A stretch of 64,000 bases of DNA. Source: Ktedonobacteria bacterium brp13. GTDB lineage: Bacteria; Chloroflexota; Ktedonobacteria; Ktedonobacterales; Ktedonobacteraceae. The translations under genes and the position numbers were made by a program. The stretch is taken from contig AP024096.1 of NCBI GenBank assembly GCA_015099395.1, positions 3,162,001 through 3,226,000 on the forward strand, given 5' to 3'. Of the stretch, positions 55,374 to 64,000 are shown piece after piece (position 1 is the stretch's first letter; each line of letters opens with the position of its first letter). The notes under the pieces were generated by a model. That model saw only the letters and a list, made by a program, of their open reading frames with translations. It searched no databases and was not told the DNA's origin.

Positions 55374-56022
55374 GCCTCCCTCTTTGAGGCTCACCAGTGT
55401 AGGTTTCCTTCGAAAATAACCCGGGATTCGATGGTCAAGGAGGGAAAAAGGCCTACACTGCCTCAGCATATGCGTTATTTTCATGGCCCGCTCTATCGAA
55501 AAGACATGAACCTTTTTGGCCTATCCCGGTGATCCTTATAGACGTAAATACATAATAACACCATTATTATGCATATCGCATGAAATAAATATATATATCG
55601 CTATCGTCTGTAACCTTGCCAAAAACTCGTCCCCCTCTCGGAGGGGGGAGATAGCTTTAGCTATCGGGGGGAGCCATCCTCGCCTTCTGCTCTCGATGAC
55701 TCTTCTACGCCAGCCATCTCTCATTCGGACGTAGATTTCGTCATCGAGGATAACAGACGATAAAGGTGAGCATGATAAAGAGCGTTTAATTCGAGATTAT
55801 AACGTTATTCGAACATTTACTCCCCCCGATAGCTAAAGCTATCTCCCCCCTCAAAGAGGGGGACAAGGGCTTAAGTGCACTATACAGGTGATAGTGAACG
55901 TTATTGGCAAGTGACATGACGCATTTGTCATGGCGTCCCATCTGTCTGCATCCGCCTGCGATGGGGCTTCATTGCATATCCTGCCAAAAAACCTATATCG
56001 GTGAGCCCTCAAAGAGGGAGGC
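55374..56022. repeat. Outer inverted repeat of 22-23 bp
   Basis: GCCTCCCTCTTTGAGGCTCA (55374 onward, ending CACC at 55395) is repeated inversely at 56000-56022 with one extra base. Partial similarity runs further (TGTAGGTTT versus TATAGGTTT). A weaker relative lies near 56188. Confidence 0.7.
55629..55864. repeat. Inner inverted repeat with 45-bp arms
   Basis: Arms 55629-55673 and 55820-55864 agree at 43 of 45 positions. Each arm contains CCCCCTCT, GAGGGGGGAGATAGC, a TTTA loop, and GCTATCGGGGGGAG, so each can also fold on itself. The 146-base centre has no gene. Confidence 0.88.
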
Positions 56023-56378
56023 AGGGGTTTTTGCATCTCTACAGGCGATAGTGAACGTTATTGATGATGGAGGCATGATGCACTATACAGTTAATAACTG
56101 ATAATAGCGGTATCACTCGTGTGTATGAATCTATGAAATGACGGCTTTCGGATAGGGCAACTTTCTTGTAAAAAAACGTACTGAGGGTGAGCCCCTCCCA
56201 TCAGAGAGCCGCTTATGGCGTGTTCTGCCCGAAAAGATGAGATCGATCCCCCCTCGACGCTCTTTGCCAGTTCGTGTTAAAATAGGCCCGACAGCTATAC
56301 ACAAAGCCAATGTCTATAGTATGCAGCATGCATATTTTAATACTCAGGATTGTCCAAAAGGACTAGGGGAGCAACGAT

Positions 56379-57140
56379 ATGTCAGGACATTCAAAGTGGG
56401 CACAGATTCGCCGATCAAAAGGCGTCAATGATGCACGCCGAGGTCAGTTATTCACGCGGCTAGGTCGCGAGATTGTAGTCGCGGTACGCGAAGGCGGCGG
56501 TGGTGACACCAACATGAACTTCCGTCTGCGCATGGCTGTACAGCGCGCGCGCGACGCTAATATGCCACTGGACAACATCGAGCGTACTATTAAGCGGGCT
56601 ACCGGCGGCGCTGAAGATATGAACCTCGAAGAGATCACATACGAGGGATACGGTCCTGGCGGCACAGCGATTCTTGTACAGACACTGACCGAGAACCGTA
56701 ACCGAACGGTAGCCGAAGTCCGCAACGCCTTCCATAAAAATGTCGGGAATATGGGTGAGAGCGGGTGCGTCGACTGGCTATTCGAGAACAGAGGTATTCT
56801 TGAAGTAGCACTCGACGACCACGATCCCGATGAGATGTCAATCGAGTTGATGGATCTGGGCGCAGACGACGTCGAACCTTACAGCGAGGGCGACGAGTCA
56901 CTCACCGTCTATAGTGATGCGGCAGAAGTCGAGCAGTTCCATAAATTGCTGGAAGAACGTGGCTATAAAGTCATGAAGTCTGAGAGCAACCTGGTCGCCA
57001 AGACACGCGTCGAGATCGCGGATGAGAAGACGGCACACCAGGCTATTCGTCTGATTGAGAAGTTGGAAGACCTGGATGACGTGCAGAACGTCTATACCAA
57101 TGCCGACATTCCAGATGAGTTCGCGGCTTCCTTTAGCTAG
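56379..57140 (+). CDS. yebC: YebC/PmpR-family regulatory/translation factor
   Basis: The 253-residue protein has MSGHSKWAQIRRSKGVNDAR, a full-length conserved family signature, GYGPGGTAILVQTLTENRNR and GESGCVDWLFENRGIL. Family members act as transcription regulators in some bacteria and aid translation through polyproline in others. AGGGGAG seven bases before the ATG. ruvC and ruvA follow on the same strand, the usual arrangement. Confidence 0.95.
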   Translation: MSGHSKWAQIRRSKGVNDARRGQLFTRLGREIVVAVREGGGGDTNMNFRLRMAVQRARDANMPLDNIERTIKRATGGAEDMNLEEITYEGYGPGGTAILVQTLTENRNRTVAEVRNAFHKNVGNMGESGCVDWLFENRGILEVALDDHDPDEMSIELMDLGADDVEPYSEGDESLTVYSDAAEVEQFHKLLEERGYKVMKSESNLVAKTRVEIADEKTAHQAIRLIEKLEDLDDVQNVYTNADIPDEFAASFS

Positions 57141-57228
57141 CACAGATATGCACTGCACGGGAGTGCCCACATGCTGAATAGAATGGAGCCTCCCAGCATC
57201 ACATAAGCGGCGTATTGATGCTGTCAAA

Positions 57229-57284
57229 CCGATAACGGGGCATGCCCGGTGCTCTACAGACAACGTACATAGCCCCGTTGTCGG
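57229..57284 (+). promoter_or_regulatory. Hairpin between yebC and ruvC
   Basis: CCGATAACGGGGC (57229-57241) pairs with GCCCCGTTGTCGG (57272-57284), 12 of 13 positions, around a 30-base loop. Without a T-run it may be an attenuator or RNA-processing site within the operon. Confidence 0.5.
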
Positions 57285-57387
57285 ACAGTATCATACACGA
57301 CGATACGTGCAAAGAGATGCTCATAGAACGCATTGAAAAAGTATTAGAATACTGTGGATTACAGCATGCAGGAAGCATTGGTCGCGC

Positions 57388-57969
57388 ATGCCTGAAGAAA
57401 GTTGGCAGATGCTCAAGAACGAAATGCCGCCACCAGCCGCTGCGCGTATTACGCTCGGCATCGATCCAGGAACAGCTATCGTGGGGTTTGCGGTAGTGAG
57501 GGCACAGGGCAATCAGATGAGCTTGCTGGCCTGCGACGTCATTACTACTCCGGCCGGGATGCCGCTGGCTCAACGCCTCCAGATTATTTATGAGGGTCTC
57601 AGTACCCTGGTGCAAACGTACAAGCCGAACGAAGCCGCGATGGAAGAGCTGTTCTTTGCTAAAAACGCACGGACCGCTATGACCGTGGGCCATGCACGTG
57701 GTGTCGCTATGCTCGCACTCGCCAACGGAGGTCTCCCCGTCTCCGAGTATACACCGAAACAGGTAAAGCAGGCGGTTACCGGTTATGGAGGGGCCGATAA
57801 GAACCAGGTAGGAGAGATGGTGCGCATACTCCTCAAACTACAGGCGGTCCCCAAACCAGATGATGCCGCCGATGCAGCAGCCATCGCTATCTGTCATCTC
57901 AATACAGCCTCCTACACCAGCGCTACGAATATCGTAGGCTATCCAGGACCACGGTATCCTGCGCGCTAG
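57388..57969 (+). CDS. ruvC: Holliday junction endonuclease RuvC
   Basis: RuvC resolves Holliday junctions after RuvAB branch migration. The 193-residue protein keeps all acidic active-site residues: Asp in TLGIDPGTAIVGFAV, Glu in NEAAMEELFFAKNARTAMTV, and the Asp pair in PDDAADAAAIAICH. An N-terminal extension of about 20 residues precedes the domain; ATGs at 57409 and 57424 are alternative starts. ruvA follows after 47 bases. Confidence 0.94.
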   Translation: MPEESWQMLKNEMPPPAAARITLGIDPGTAIVGFAVVRAQGNQMSLLACDVITTPAGMPLAQRLQIIYEGLSTLVQTYKPNEAAMEELFFAKNARTAMTVGHARGVAMLALANGGLPVSEYTPKQVKQAVTGYGGADKNQVGEMVRILLKLQAVPKPDDAADAAAIAICHLNTASYTSATNIVGYPGPRYPAR

Positions 57970-58016
57970 TAAAAGAGAAAGCAATAGAAAACAACAGAAA
58001 AAGGTAGGCCGGAGCA

Positions 58017-58634
58017 ATGATCACCAGTATTCATGGAATCCTCGAGGCAACCGGGGTTGATTCAGCAATTATACGCGTCGGAGGATTCGGTATACGCGTT
58101 TTCGCGCCAGCTACGACGCTCAATCGTCTGTCAGAGACGGGCGTAGAGGTTTCGCTGGCAACGCATTTTCATATGCGCGAAGACGGTATCTCGCTCTATG
58201 GTTTCTCAAACGAGGCCGATCGAGACTGCTTTGAGCAACTGATCGGTATTACCGGTGTCGGTCCACGCGTCGCATTGGCAATCCTCTCAGTCATGGACGC
58301 TACGACGTTCTATCAGGCAATCGCCAATGACGACCAACAAAAACTGGGGATCGCCAAAGGCGTTGGTAAGAAGCTCGCAGCACACATTGTACTGGAGTTA
58401 AAAGGCAAGCTACCGCCGATGGCGCTACTGGGTGCACAAGCAGGTGCAAACGGCGCTACCGCCGCAGGTACGACGAACGGCGCAGTCTATGCCGAAGCGA
58501 TGGAAGCCTTGCAGGGCCTTGGCTACTCGGGAGCCGAAGCACAGGCCGCCCTCACTAAAGCTCCTCAGGATCGTGTAATGGCACTGGAGGAGTTGATTAC
58601 CTTCGCACTACGCAGCTTCGCACGGCAATCGTAA
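58017..58634 (+). CDS. ruvA: Holliday junction branch-migration protein RuvA
   Basis: RuvA binds four-way junctions and loads RuvB. The 205-residue protein has the N-terminal OB fold (MITSIHGILEATGVDSAII), helix-hairpin-helix motifs (LIGITGVGPRVALAILSVM and LGIAKGVGKKLAAHIVLELK) and a C-terminal RuvB-contacting helical domain (AMEALQGLGYSGAEAQAAL). The Ala/Gly/Thr-rich linker between domains is longer than usual. ruvB is not in the window. Confidence 0.95.
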   Translation: MITSIHGILEATGVDSAIIRVGGFGIRVFAPATTLNRLSETGVEVSLATHFHMREDGISLYGFSNEADRDCFEQLIGITGVGPRVALAILSVMDATTFYQAIANDDQQKLGIAKGVGKKLAAHIVLELKGKLPPMALLGAQAGANGATAAGTTNGAVYAEAMEALQGLGYSGAEAQAALTKAPQDRVMALEELITFALRSFARQS

Positions 58635-58655
58635 GAGCAGTACAGCTAGCAAGCC

Positions 58656-59681
58656 TTACTGCTTCAGATGGTCCCAGCTCTGGATAGTCAACTGCTCCGC
58701 ATGCCCATCGGGATAGACAAGCTGCATTCCCTCTGCAGGTGGCAACACGGTACCGATAATGGTGACAGCTGTCCCGGTCTGCGCCAGGACAGCTTGCGCG
58801 ACTGCTTCAGCATGTTCAGGTGCAACAGAGAAGAGGAGTTCATAGTCTTCGCCGCCATGTAAAGCCCAGGCATACGGATCGTGTTCCGCGACACGTGCCA
58901 GCGTACGCAGAGCAGAGGAGCGTGGCAAGCGAGCAAGATCGAGTCGCGCACCAACCCCGCTACTCTCACAGAGGTGCGAGAGATCGCCACTCAGGCCATC
59001 GCTAATATCCAGCGCAGCCGTCACCCAACCGGGATCGAAGCTACTCAGGACACGACCCTCGAAGACACGCGGAGTCGGTGAGGTATGGCGTTCATGCAAG
59101 TACGCCAGTGTCGCAGTATCGACCGGCAGGGTGGGATGCTGTAATGAATAGAAGCCAGCACCTGAGTCACCAGGGGTACCAGTGACGCAAAGCAGGTCAC
59201 CAGGATGGGCACCACTACGCAGCAGAGCACGCCCACGCTCCACACTCCCCAGCACGGTAATGTCGATAATCAATTGCTCACCACGCTGACCCGTACCAGA
59301 CACATTGCCACCGACCAGCGCCGTATCGTAACGCAGCGCAAGCTCACGCAGGCCAGCATAGATCCCATCCAGCGTCGCAACAGGCAGATGAGCAGGTAGC
59401 ACCAGCGAGATCAAAGCATAGAGCGGGGTCCCACCCATCGCAGCAATATCACTTAGATTGATTGCCAGCGCCTTCCGACCAATCGCAACAGGCGACGACG
59501 TTTGCAGCGTAAAATGCACATGCTCAACCTGACTATCACAGGTCGCCAGCAGCAGCCGATCAGCCGCGAGATCCAGCACCGCACAATCATCACCGATACC
59601 GATATCCTGTGGCGAACGGGTCGCGAGACCAGACGTCAAACGGGCAATCAAACCAAACTCACCCAGCTCCGAAATATCCAT
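58656..59681 (-). CDS. thiL: Thiamine-monophosphate kinase
   Basis: ThiL phosphorylates thiamine monophosphate to the active diphosphate. The 341-residue protein has ISELGEFGLIARLT, the metal-binding GIGDDCAVLD, the VEHVHF segment, KALAINLSDIAAMGGTPLYA and the late ALDISDGLSGDLSHL and LHGGEDYELLFSV. The ATG at 59681 is chosen: it has GGAGAG upstream and begins the conserved domain, whereas an upstream extension crosses a 10-bp tandem repeat. It is convergent with ruvA. Confidence 0.95.
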   Translation of the reverse strand: MDISELGEFGLIARLTSGLATRSPQDIGIGDDCAVLDLAADRLLLATCDSQVEHVHFTLQTSSPVAIGRKALAINLSDIAAMGGTPLYALISLVLPAHLPVATLDGIYAGLRELALRYDTALVGGNVSGTGQRGEQLIIDITVLGSVERGRALLRSGAHPGDLLCVTGTPGDSGAGFYSLQHPTLPVDTATLAYLHERHTSPTPRVFEGRVLSSFDPGWVTAALDISDGLSGDLSHLCESSGVGARLDLARLPRSSALRTLARVAEHDPYAWALHGGEDYELLFSVAPEHAEAVAQAVLAQTGTAVTIIGTVLPPAEGMQLVYPDGHAEQLTIQSWDHLKQ

Positions 59682-59750
59682 AACCGTAACACTCTCCTTC
59701 ACCAGCTTTTGTTCATACAAGCCGCCTCTATTATATGCCGTAGCGCACAT

Positions 59751-59780
59751 ACAGGAACATACAGGAACATACAGGAACAA
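59751..59780. repeat. 10-bp tandem repeat upstream of thiL
   Basis: ACAGGAACAT is repeated three times, the last ending in AA, in the divergent gap between thiL and the next gene. It could alter promoter spacing if it varies in copy number. Confidence 0.85.
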
Positions 59781-59894
59781 AAAGGCCGGTTTATTGCCCT
59801 GCCATAAGCGCATATGTTATGCTTGCAATGCTTCCAGTGTTCCCACGCTATTGGAAACGTAGGAAAGTATAGCGCGAAAGCAGGATAGATAACC

Positions 59895-60572
59895 TTGCAG
59901 CAGAATTCAGAGATATTGATTGTGACGGTGGCACAGACGCAGCTGGGAAAAGAGGTACTGGCACTGACACGCATACGTATGATCATCGATACACTGCGTA
60001 GTGCTCCTGGCCTGACGACATCACGCTTCTATCGTGGTCAGGGCAGTAATAACTCCACCTACTTTTTGATGACGACATGGGAGGATGAAGAGAGCTGGCT
60101 CAAGGCCCAGGAGCGCCATAATCCGAAACATCTACTGCTGGATAATCGAGAGGTACTGGCGACACCGCCGGAGCAGTGGGTACTCACCTATGCCTGGGGC
60201 TATCGGCGTCCGCTCGCACCACCAACGCTGGCCAGCGCTCATCTCGTCACCATACCCACACGCGAGATAGAGCAGGTACGCCAGAACTGGTTACGCGAAC
60301 TGCAACAGCCCGACTTACAGGCGCTCCTGACATTTAGCTTTCTCGCCAGAGGGATTACAGATACACCAACGGCGACCCGTATCGCATGGCCCGGTACGAT
60401 CATCAATGGACGCGAACTCTTTAAGCAGGCAAGCTCCCTGCTCCTGGCCTTCTATAGCTGGTCCAACGAGATCGAACGCAGCGAATTCATCATAAACGAG
60501 CATTATCAGCGGCTCGAAGCCATGGAAGAGCAGGCAGATAGCGCGCGAGTCCTGTTGCTCGAAGCACTATAG
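59895..60572 (+). CDS. ABM-like domain protein (225 aa)
   Basis: The N-terminal 100 residues resemble an antibiotic-biosynthesis-monooxygenase/quinol-type ferredoxin-like fold: LIVTVAQTQLGKEVLALTRI, GLTTSRFYRGQGSNNSTYFL, and TTWEDEESWLKAQERHNPKH. The second half (about 110-225) is a helical region I do not recognise. The start is a TTG with AGGAT upstream, because no suitable ATG exists, so the first residues are uncertain. No cofactor is needed for many ABM proteins; the function is unknown. Confidence 0.7.
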   Translation: MQQNSEILIVTVAQTQLGKEVLALTRIRMIIDTLRSAPGLTTSRFYRGQGSNNSTYFLMTTWEDEESWLKAQERHNPKHLLLDNREVLATPPEQWVLTYAWGYRRPLAPPTLASAHLVTIPTREIEQVRQNWLRELQQPDLQALLTFSFLARGITDTPTATRIAWPGTIINGRELFKQASSLLLAFYSWSNEIERSEFIINEHYQRLEAMEEQADSARVLLLEAL

Positions 60573-60630
60573 GCTCGCGCGTCCCACCATAGAATTATCC
60601 CAAAAGATGACATGCCGACAGCGAAAAAGC

Positions 60631-61089
60631 TTAATCGGCAGAGGTCTCAGAGACGGGTCGATCGTAATACTTTTTCAGTTCAGCGGCCAGGAAGGCATGA
60701 TCAGACCACATTGAACTGGTAAACGTATGATACTCTCCATCACATAACGGTGCCGGAGTGCTACATTTGCGGTGAGGATGCAGACGGAACAAGAGCGTAT
60801 TGCCACGTACCTCGATCCACAGATGACGCCGGGTCGACTGTGTCCCCCAACGGAAAAGGATCAGCGTATCATACTCTTCAAAATGACCACGCCCCTTGAG
60901 TATATTTTTATTGACACTCTGTAACATCTCCGCCAACCCGCTCTCACGCAAGACATGCTTCGCATTCTCACGTATTGCCAGCCGGTGAGCCTCCGCCTCC
61001 TGAGCAGCAAAGAGATCAGCGTCACTTTCCTGCACAGAGGAAGAAGAAGAGTTTGCAGAGAGATGATCAAAGTCCTGCGATGTAGACAT
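60631..61089 (-). CDS. Hypothetical protein (152 aa)
   Basis: The N-terminal 60 residues are Ser/Glu-rich and probably disordered. A compact part follows with RGHFEEYDTLILFRWGTQST, RRHLWIEVRGNTLLFRLHPH and a Cys-containing KCSTPAPLCDGEYH. No family recognised. GGGG lies a few bases before the ATG. It precedes nothing on its own strand. Confidence 0.65.
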   Translation of the reverse strand: MSTSQDFDHLSANSSSSSVQESDADLFAAQEAEAHRLAIRENAKHVLRESGLAEMLQSVNKNILKGRGHFEEYDTLILFRWGTQSTRRHLWIEVRGNTLLFRLHPHRKCSTPAPLCDGEYHTFTSSMWSDHAFLAAELKKYYDRPVSETSAD

Positions 61090-61277
61090 ACAACCCCTTC
61101 AAACTACCAGTAATATAAATCAGTAATCTACTCAAAGCATAACATAAATTGACAGGTGAAACAAAGATTTACTGGCATGCTATACTTTGCTCATAGAGGA
61201 CAGCAAGATAGCATCAAAGTATGTCTCTATACTTGCTACTTACTATATTATATTCGCAGTAGATAATCTATAGTTGA

Positions 61278-62372
61278 TTACTTGTATCGACTCGCAAGAG
61301 CATTCTCTTCCGCATAATGATAGCTTTTATGCTCGGTAGATGGACCAGAGGTACGACTGAAGGCCGCAGGACTGAGCGGAGGGGGAGCAAGGGGAGCAGA
61401 CAACGGCTGCGTAGGTTGCATCGGTTGTGTCGCCTGAGCAGTAGCTGGCCAGTTAAGTGAAGGCGAAATATGCGAGATATTACTGGTAGATTGCTTTGCC
61501 AGGCGCTTTGCTTCAGCGGTCAGAGAACTCACCTCGGTAATAGAATACGCGCAGCTCAGATGATCACTCACCACGCCAATAGAGAGCGTTACCAGCGGAA
61601 ACTGAAATGGGCGGCCATTGCGATCAACACTCCCAATAAAGCCACGCTGAACATCCTCTGACCGATAAAAGGCCAGGCTCTCGCGTTTATAGCGCTCTAA
61701 AATATGATTGCAAAGCACCTTCTCGCGATCAGGAGTTGTCAGCACAACGAAATCATCCCCACCGACATGCCCGACAAAGTCATCCGCATTCCCATACTCG
61801 TAGACAACCTGCTGACAGATACTTCCAAGCAACTGGATCATATCGTTGCCCTTCAAAAACCCATAGGCATCGTTAAATGCTTTGAAATTATCAAGGTCAA
61901 GATAGAGAACGCTCCAGGGACAGGAACCACGCAGCTTATAGTCGACGGCACGTTCAAGTTGCAGCCCACCAGGTAGACGGGTCAGAGGAGAAAGCATCGT
62001 CTGTTGCACACGTTTCAGCTGCCGTCGAACAGTTGCAAGCAGCTCTTCGCAGCTATAAGGCTTCGTAATATAGCTATCGACGCCCAGCTCGTACGCACGC
62101 ACCTTCTGGCTCAGAGAAGTCAAAGCACTGACCATAATGATCGGAATATGCATGCACTTGGGATGCTCACGCAACTGCTGAATAACTTTGTAGCAATCAA
62201 TCCCTGATCTCAGGCCACCCATGATCGCAAGACAAGGCATTCCACGCATGGCAAATTGTACAGCATCATCGCCTTTCCCAACCGAAACCGCCCGGTACCC
62301 CTCACACGCCAGGTTCTTCCGCACTAACTGAGTGATGACCTCATCATCTTCGACGACTAAAATGCTGGACAT
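61278..62372 (-). CDS. Degenerate receiver plus GGDEF (GGDDF) diguanylate cyclase-type protein
   Basis: The 364-residue protein has an N-terminal receiver-like domain (ILVVEDDEVITQLV; switch Ser in IIMVSALT; Lys in YITKPYS) in which the phospho-acceptor Asp is replaced by Gly52 (PCLAIMGGLRSG). A GGDEF domain follows (about 130-285; SVLYLDLDNFKAFNDAYGF and HVGGDDFVVL); its motif is GGDDF, so cyclase activity is possible but not certain. The RxxD inhibitory site is not evident. The last 70 residues are Pro/Ser/Thr-rich. No receptor kinase gene is adjacent. Confidence 0.85.
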   Translation of the reverse strand: MSSILVVEDDEVITQLVRKNLACEGYRAVSVGKGDDAVQFAMRGMPCLAIMGGLRSGIDCYKVIQQLREHPKCMHIPIIMVSALTSLSQKVRAYELGVDSYITKPYSCEELLATVRRQLKRVQQTMLSPLTRLPGGLQLERAVDYKLRGSCPWSVLYLDLDNFKAFNDAYGFLKGNDMIQLLGSICQQVVYEYGNADDFVGHVGGDDFVVLTTPDREKVLCNHILERYKRESLAFYRSEDVQRGFIGSVDRNGRPFQFPLVTLSIGVVSDHLSCAYSITEVSSLTAEAKRLAKQSTSNISHISPSLNWPATAQATQPMQPTQPLSAPLAPPPLSPAAFSRTSGPSTEHKSYHYAEENALASRYK

Positions 62373-63347
62373 ATATGCTCCTACCTCTACATTTCACTAT
62401 ATACGACCGTATGCAGGAATAGACCCCCGGTCTTTCTCTTCTACTAAGTAGTACACTACCAAAAAGTACAGAATGAGTTCACATACTAATGCGTATCTAC
62501 CATCGGCGTACCATCGGCGGAAAGATTCAGCGCGGAAAGATCAATCAATACGAGCATAGCACAAACAAAGAGAGATAGTGTGCTACACCAGTATACAAAT
62601 AGTAGAAAGTACGCTGTTGACAGATCAAATAGTCGGACGACACCTCCTATTGTACACATATCTTCGGAAAGCCAAAAGCCCTGACCCTTTGTATGAAGCC
62701 AGCGAGGACACCCTGTTCTTTGTTCAAATAAAGTGAAGTAAATGCCTACAATGTATACATAATACCAACATGGATAAAAATAGGTATACATATGTCATAT
62801 TTAGTATAACATCCTTCTGCCGACATGCAAGGGTTTTGTTGAACAAATCACAGCAATTCGTCAAACTCTTACAATTATGAGATAAGAATGTGATACAAAC
62901 CCGCCCTACAGCACCATTCAAAGCAAGCAACCATGCAAAAACTGGATTACAGACAACACATCTGCCAGCGGAACAAAGAGACAGAACACCCGCATGCGGC
63001 GAGTCTCTTATTCATACATACATTAGTAGTGACGTTTTTCGAGTAGCTCCTATGAGATAAATTATCACGAGAAAGACGATGAATATTTTGTAATGCAGGA
63101 GATTACAAGCATTGAGAGCCGAGTAGGTTGATACAGTCTGTGAAATCAAGGGAATGACAGAGAATTCACACAATTTCTATGCTTACAATGTTGACGCATG
63201 AGGCTGACTGAGATAATATTGAGGGCAAGGGTGGACCCGAACATGCAGTCAAGCAGGCAGATAGGGAACGCGTTGCAGAAGGGTAAGAGCAAATACAGCA
63301 GGCAGGGAGGATGCGAGACCCTCCTACCAGGAAGCAAAGGATAAGCG
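62373..63347. other. 970-bp gap, no gene seen
   Basis: Open frames are short and unrecognisable. An 11-bp tandem pair (ACCATCGGCGT, about 62499-62520) lies near its left end. Divergent promoters must lie here for the GGDEF gene and the hydrolase gene. I find no tRNA or known RNA. Confidence 0.45.
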
Positions 63348-64000
63348 ATGACCTTATCAGTACAAACGGAAAAACCAATTACATTCCATAGCAAGGGGCA
63401 ACCTGCATTTGCGCTTGAGGGGATCATTCATGCCCCCACCAGAGTAGAAAATGCCCCCATCATTATTCTCTGCCATCCACAGCCAGCCAGTAGTGATATG
63501 AACGATCCGTTGATCGTAGCGCTGGCTCACAACATAGCAGAAGCAGGTATGGTCGCCCTGCGTTTTAATTTTCGTGGCGTCGGTCACAGCCAGGGGCAAC
63601 CAACAGACGGACGCATGGAGCCACTCGATCTGGCAGGCGCACTGGACATGGCGCTCACGCAACCGGGCATCAATCCCGCGAAGGTCTGCGTCGTCGGTCA
63701 TGCGTTCGGTGCGTATACAACGTTACTCTATGCCCCCTATGATGCACGTATTCGTACTATTGTCGCGGTCAGTGTCCCCCTCTTCCGTGCACAACATGGC
63801 TTTCCACGCCAATTCGAACGCCCCAAATTATTTGTCACCGGCGAATTCGACGAGATCTGTCCACGCTTTAAACTAGAGCCATTTGTTGAACAGATGACCG
63901 GGCCAAAGGGTATTAAAGTGATCGTTGGAGCCCGGCATCTGATGCGTGGCTACGAAGAACAGGCCGTTCAGGCTATTATGAAGTATATTACGAACTGGGC
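63348..64000 (+). CDS. Alpha/beta hydrolase-like protein, nucleophile Ser replaced by Ala (runs off window)
   Basis: The visible 217 residues match small alpha/beta hydrolases of the dienelactone hydrolase/YqiA-like type: IIILCHPQPASSDMNDPLIV, ALRFNFRGVGHSQG, and the later Asp in VTGEFDEICP and His in ARHLMRG. The nucleophile elbow should read G-H-S-F-G; here it is GHAFG (117-121), with Ala119. The enzyme therefore is probably inactive or has a changed role. AAAGGAT eight bases before the ATG. The C-terminus lies beyond the window. Confidence 0.82.
   Translation, partial: MTLSVQTEKPITFHSKGQPAFALEGIIHAPTRVENAPIIILCHPQPASSDMNDPLIVALAHNIAEAGMVALRFNFRGVGHSQGQPTDGRMEPLDLAGALDMALTQPGINPAKVCVVGHAFGAYTTLLYAPYDARIRTIVAVSVPLFRAQHGFPRQFERPKLFVTGEFDEICPRFKLEPFVEQMTGPKGIKVIVGARHLMRGYEEQAVQAIMKYITNW

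Larger units (their letters stand above)
55167..56378. other. 1.2-kb non-coding, repeat-rich stretch
   Basis: No open frame with recognisable content is present. The stretch holds two nested sets of inverted repeats and a direct repeat (GATAGTGAACGTTATTG at about 55890 and 56049). It ends in the yebC promoter region. Confidence 0.6.

Noticed and set aside
62486..62791. 101-codon minus-strand membrane-like open frame
   Set aside because: Aromatic-rich but without ribosome site or family similarity, and it overlaps the divergent promoter area.

Overview
The window is a bacterial chromosome segment that most likely comes from the Ktedonobacteria (Chloroflexota). This placement is an inference. 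It rests on an intact IscB/omega-RNA module of the kind known to be abundant in Ktedonobacter, a MurT-GatD lipid II amidation pair typical of one-membrane (Gram-positive-type) cell walls, the mix of decayed insertion sequences, and the general look of the proteins. Most of the segment is housekeeping core, with mobile-element debris concentrated between about 32.6 and 38.0 kb.

1-14.4 kb: cytochrome oxidase assembly factor CtaG (-), glycerate kinase (+), RNase P RNA (-), rnc and rpoN (+), the ribosome quality-control factor RqcH (-), gmk and glpX (+), an NAD-type isocitrate/isopropylmalate dehydrogenase (-) and topA (-). 14.4-23.7 kb: a murT-gatD operon whose third gene carries a lone ClpX-type zinc finger, then hpf, a small Cys-rich protein, nrdR, a cyclic-nucleotide-binding-domain protein and a large TPR protein. 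23.7-25.4 kb: an IscB nuclease with its upstream omega RNA, inserted just after the TPR gene. 25.5-32.6 kb: two unrecognised genes, a family 5 substrate-binding lipoprotein and the ATPases OppD and OppF, with no permease genes.

32.6-38.0 kb is an accessory patch. It holds a 930-bp unit bounded by inverted repeats whose only gene fuses a transposase N-terminus to a HAD hydrolase lacking its nucleophile motif, an IS630-family element (frameshifted transposase) inserted four bases from that unit, an OFA-type MFS transporter, the 3' end of a group II intron, a multiply frameshifted second transposase, and a lone inverted-repeat end. 38.0-47.7 kb: a membrane protein, two response regulators (one without the phospho-acceptor Asp), a ThiF/MoeB-type enzyme, metG, a secreted glutamic (G1) peptidase and a GNAT protein, then a ROK kinase and tsaD. 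47.8-55.2 kb: rimI, tsaB and tsaE (completing most of the t6A set), a MarR-MFS pair, a zinc-ribbon protein, yraN and an MDR oxidoreductase. 55.2-56.4 kb is a repeat-rich non-coding stretch. 56.4-64 kb: yebC-ruvC-ruvA, thiL, an ABM-domain protein, a degenerate-receiver GGDEF protein, and an alpha/beta hydrolase (cut by the window end) whose catalytic Ser is Ala.

A dispersed palindromic repeat occurs five times (4.7, 18.4, 21.2, 30.4 and 44.4 kb). In two copies its terminal TAAGATCTTA supplies the stop codon of the upstream gene. I found no tRNA genes, CRISPR arrays or prophage.
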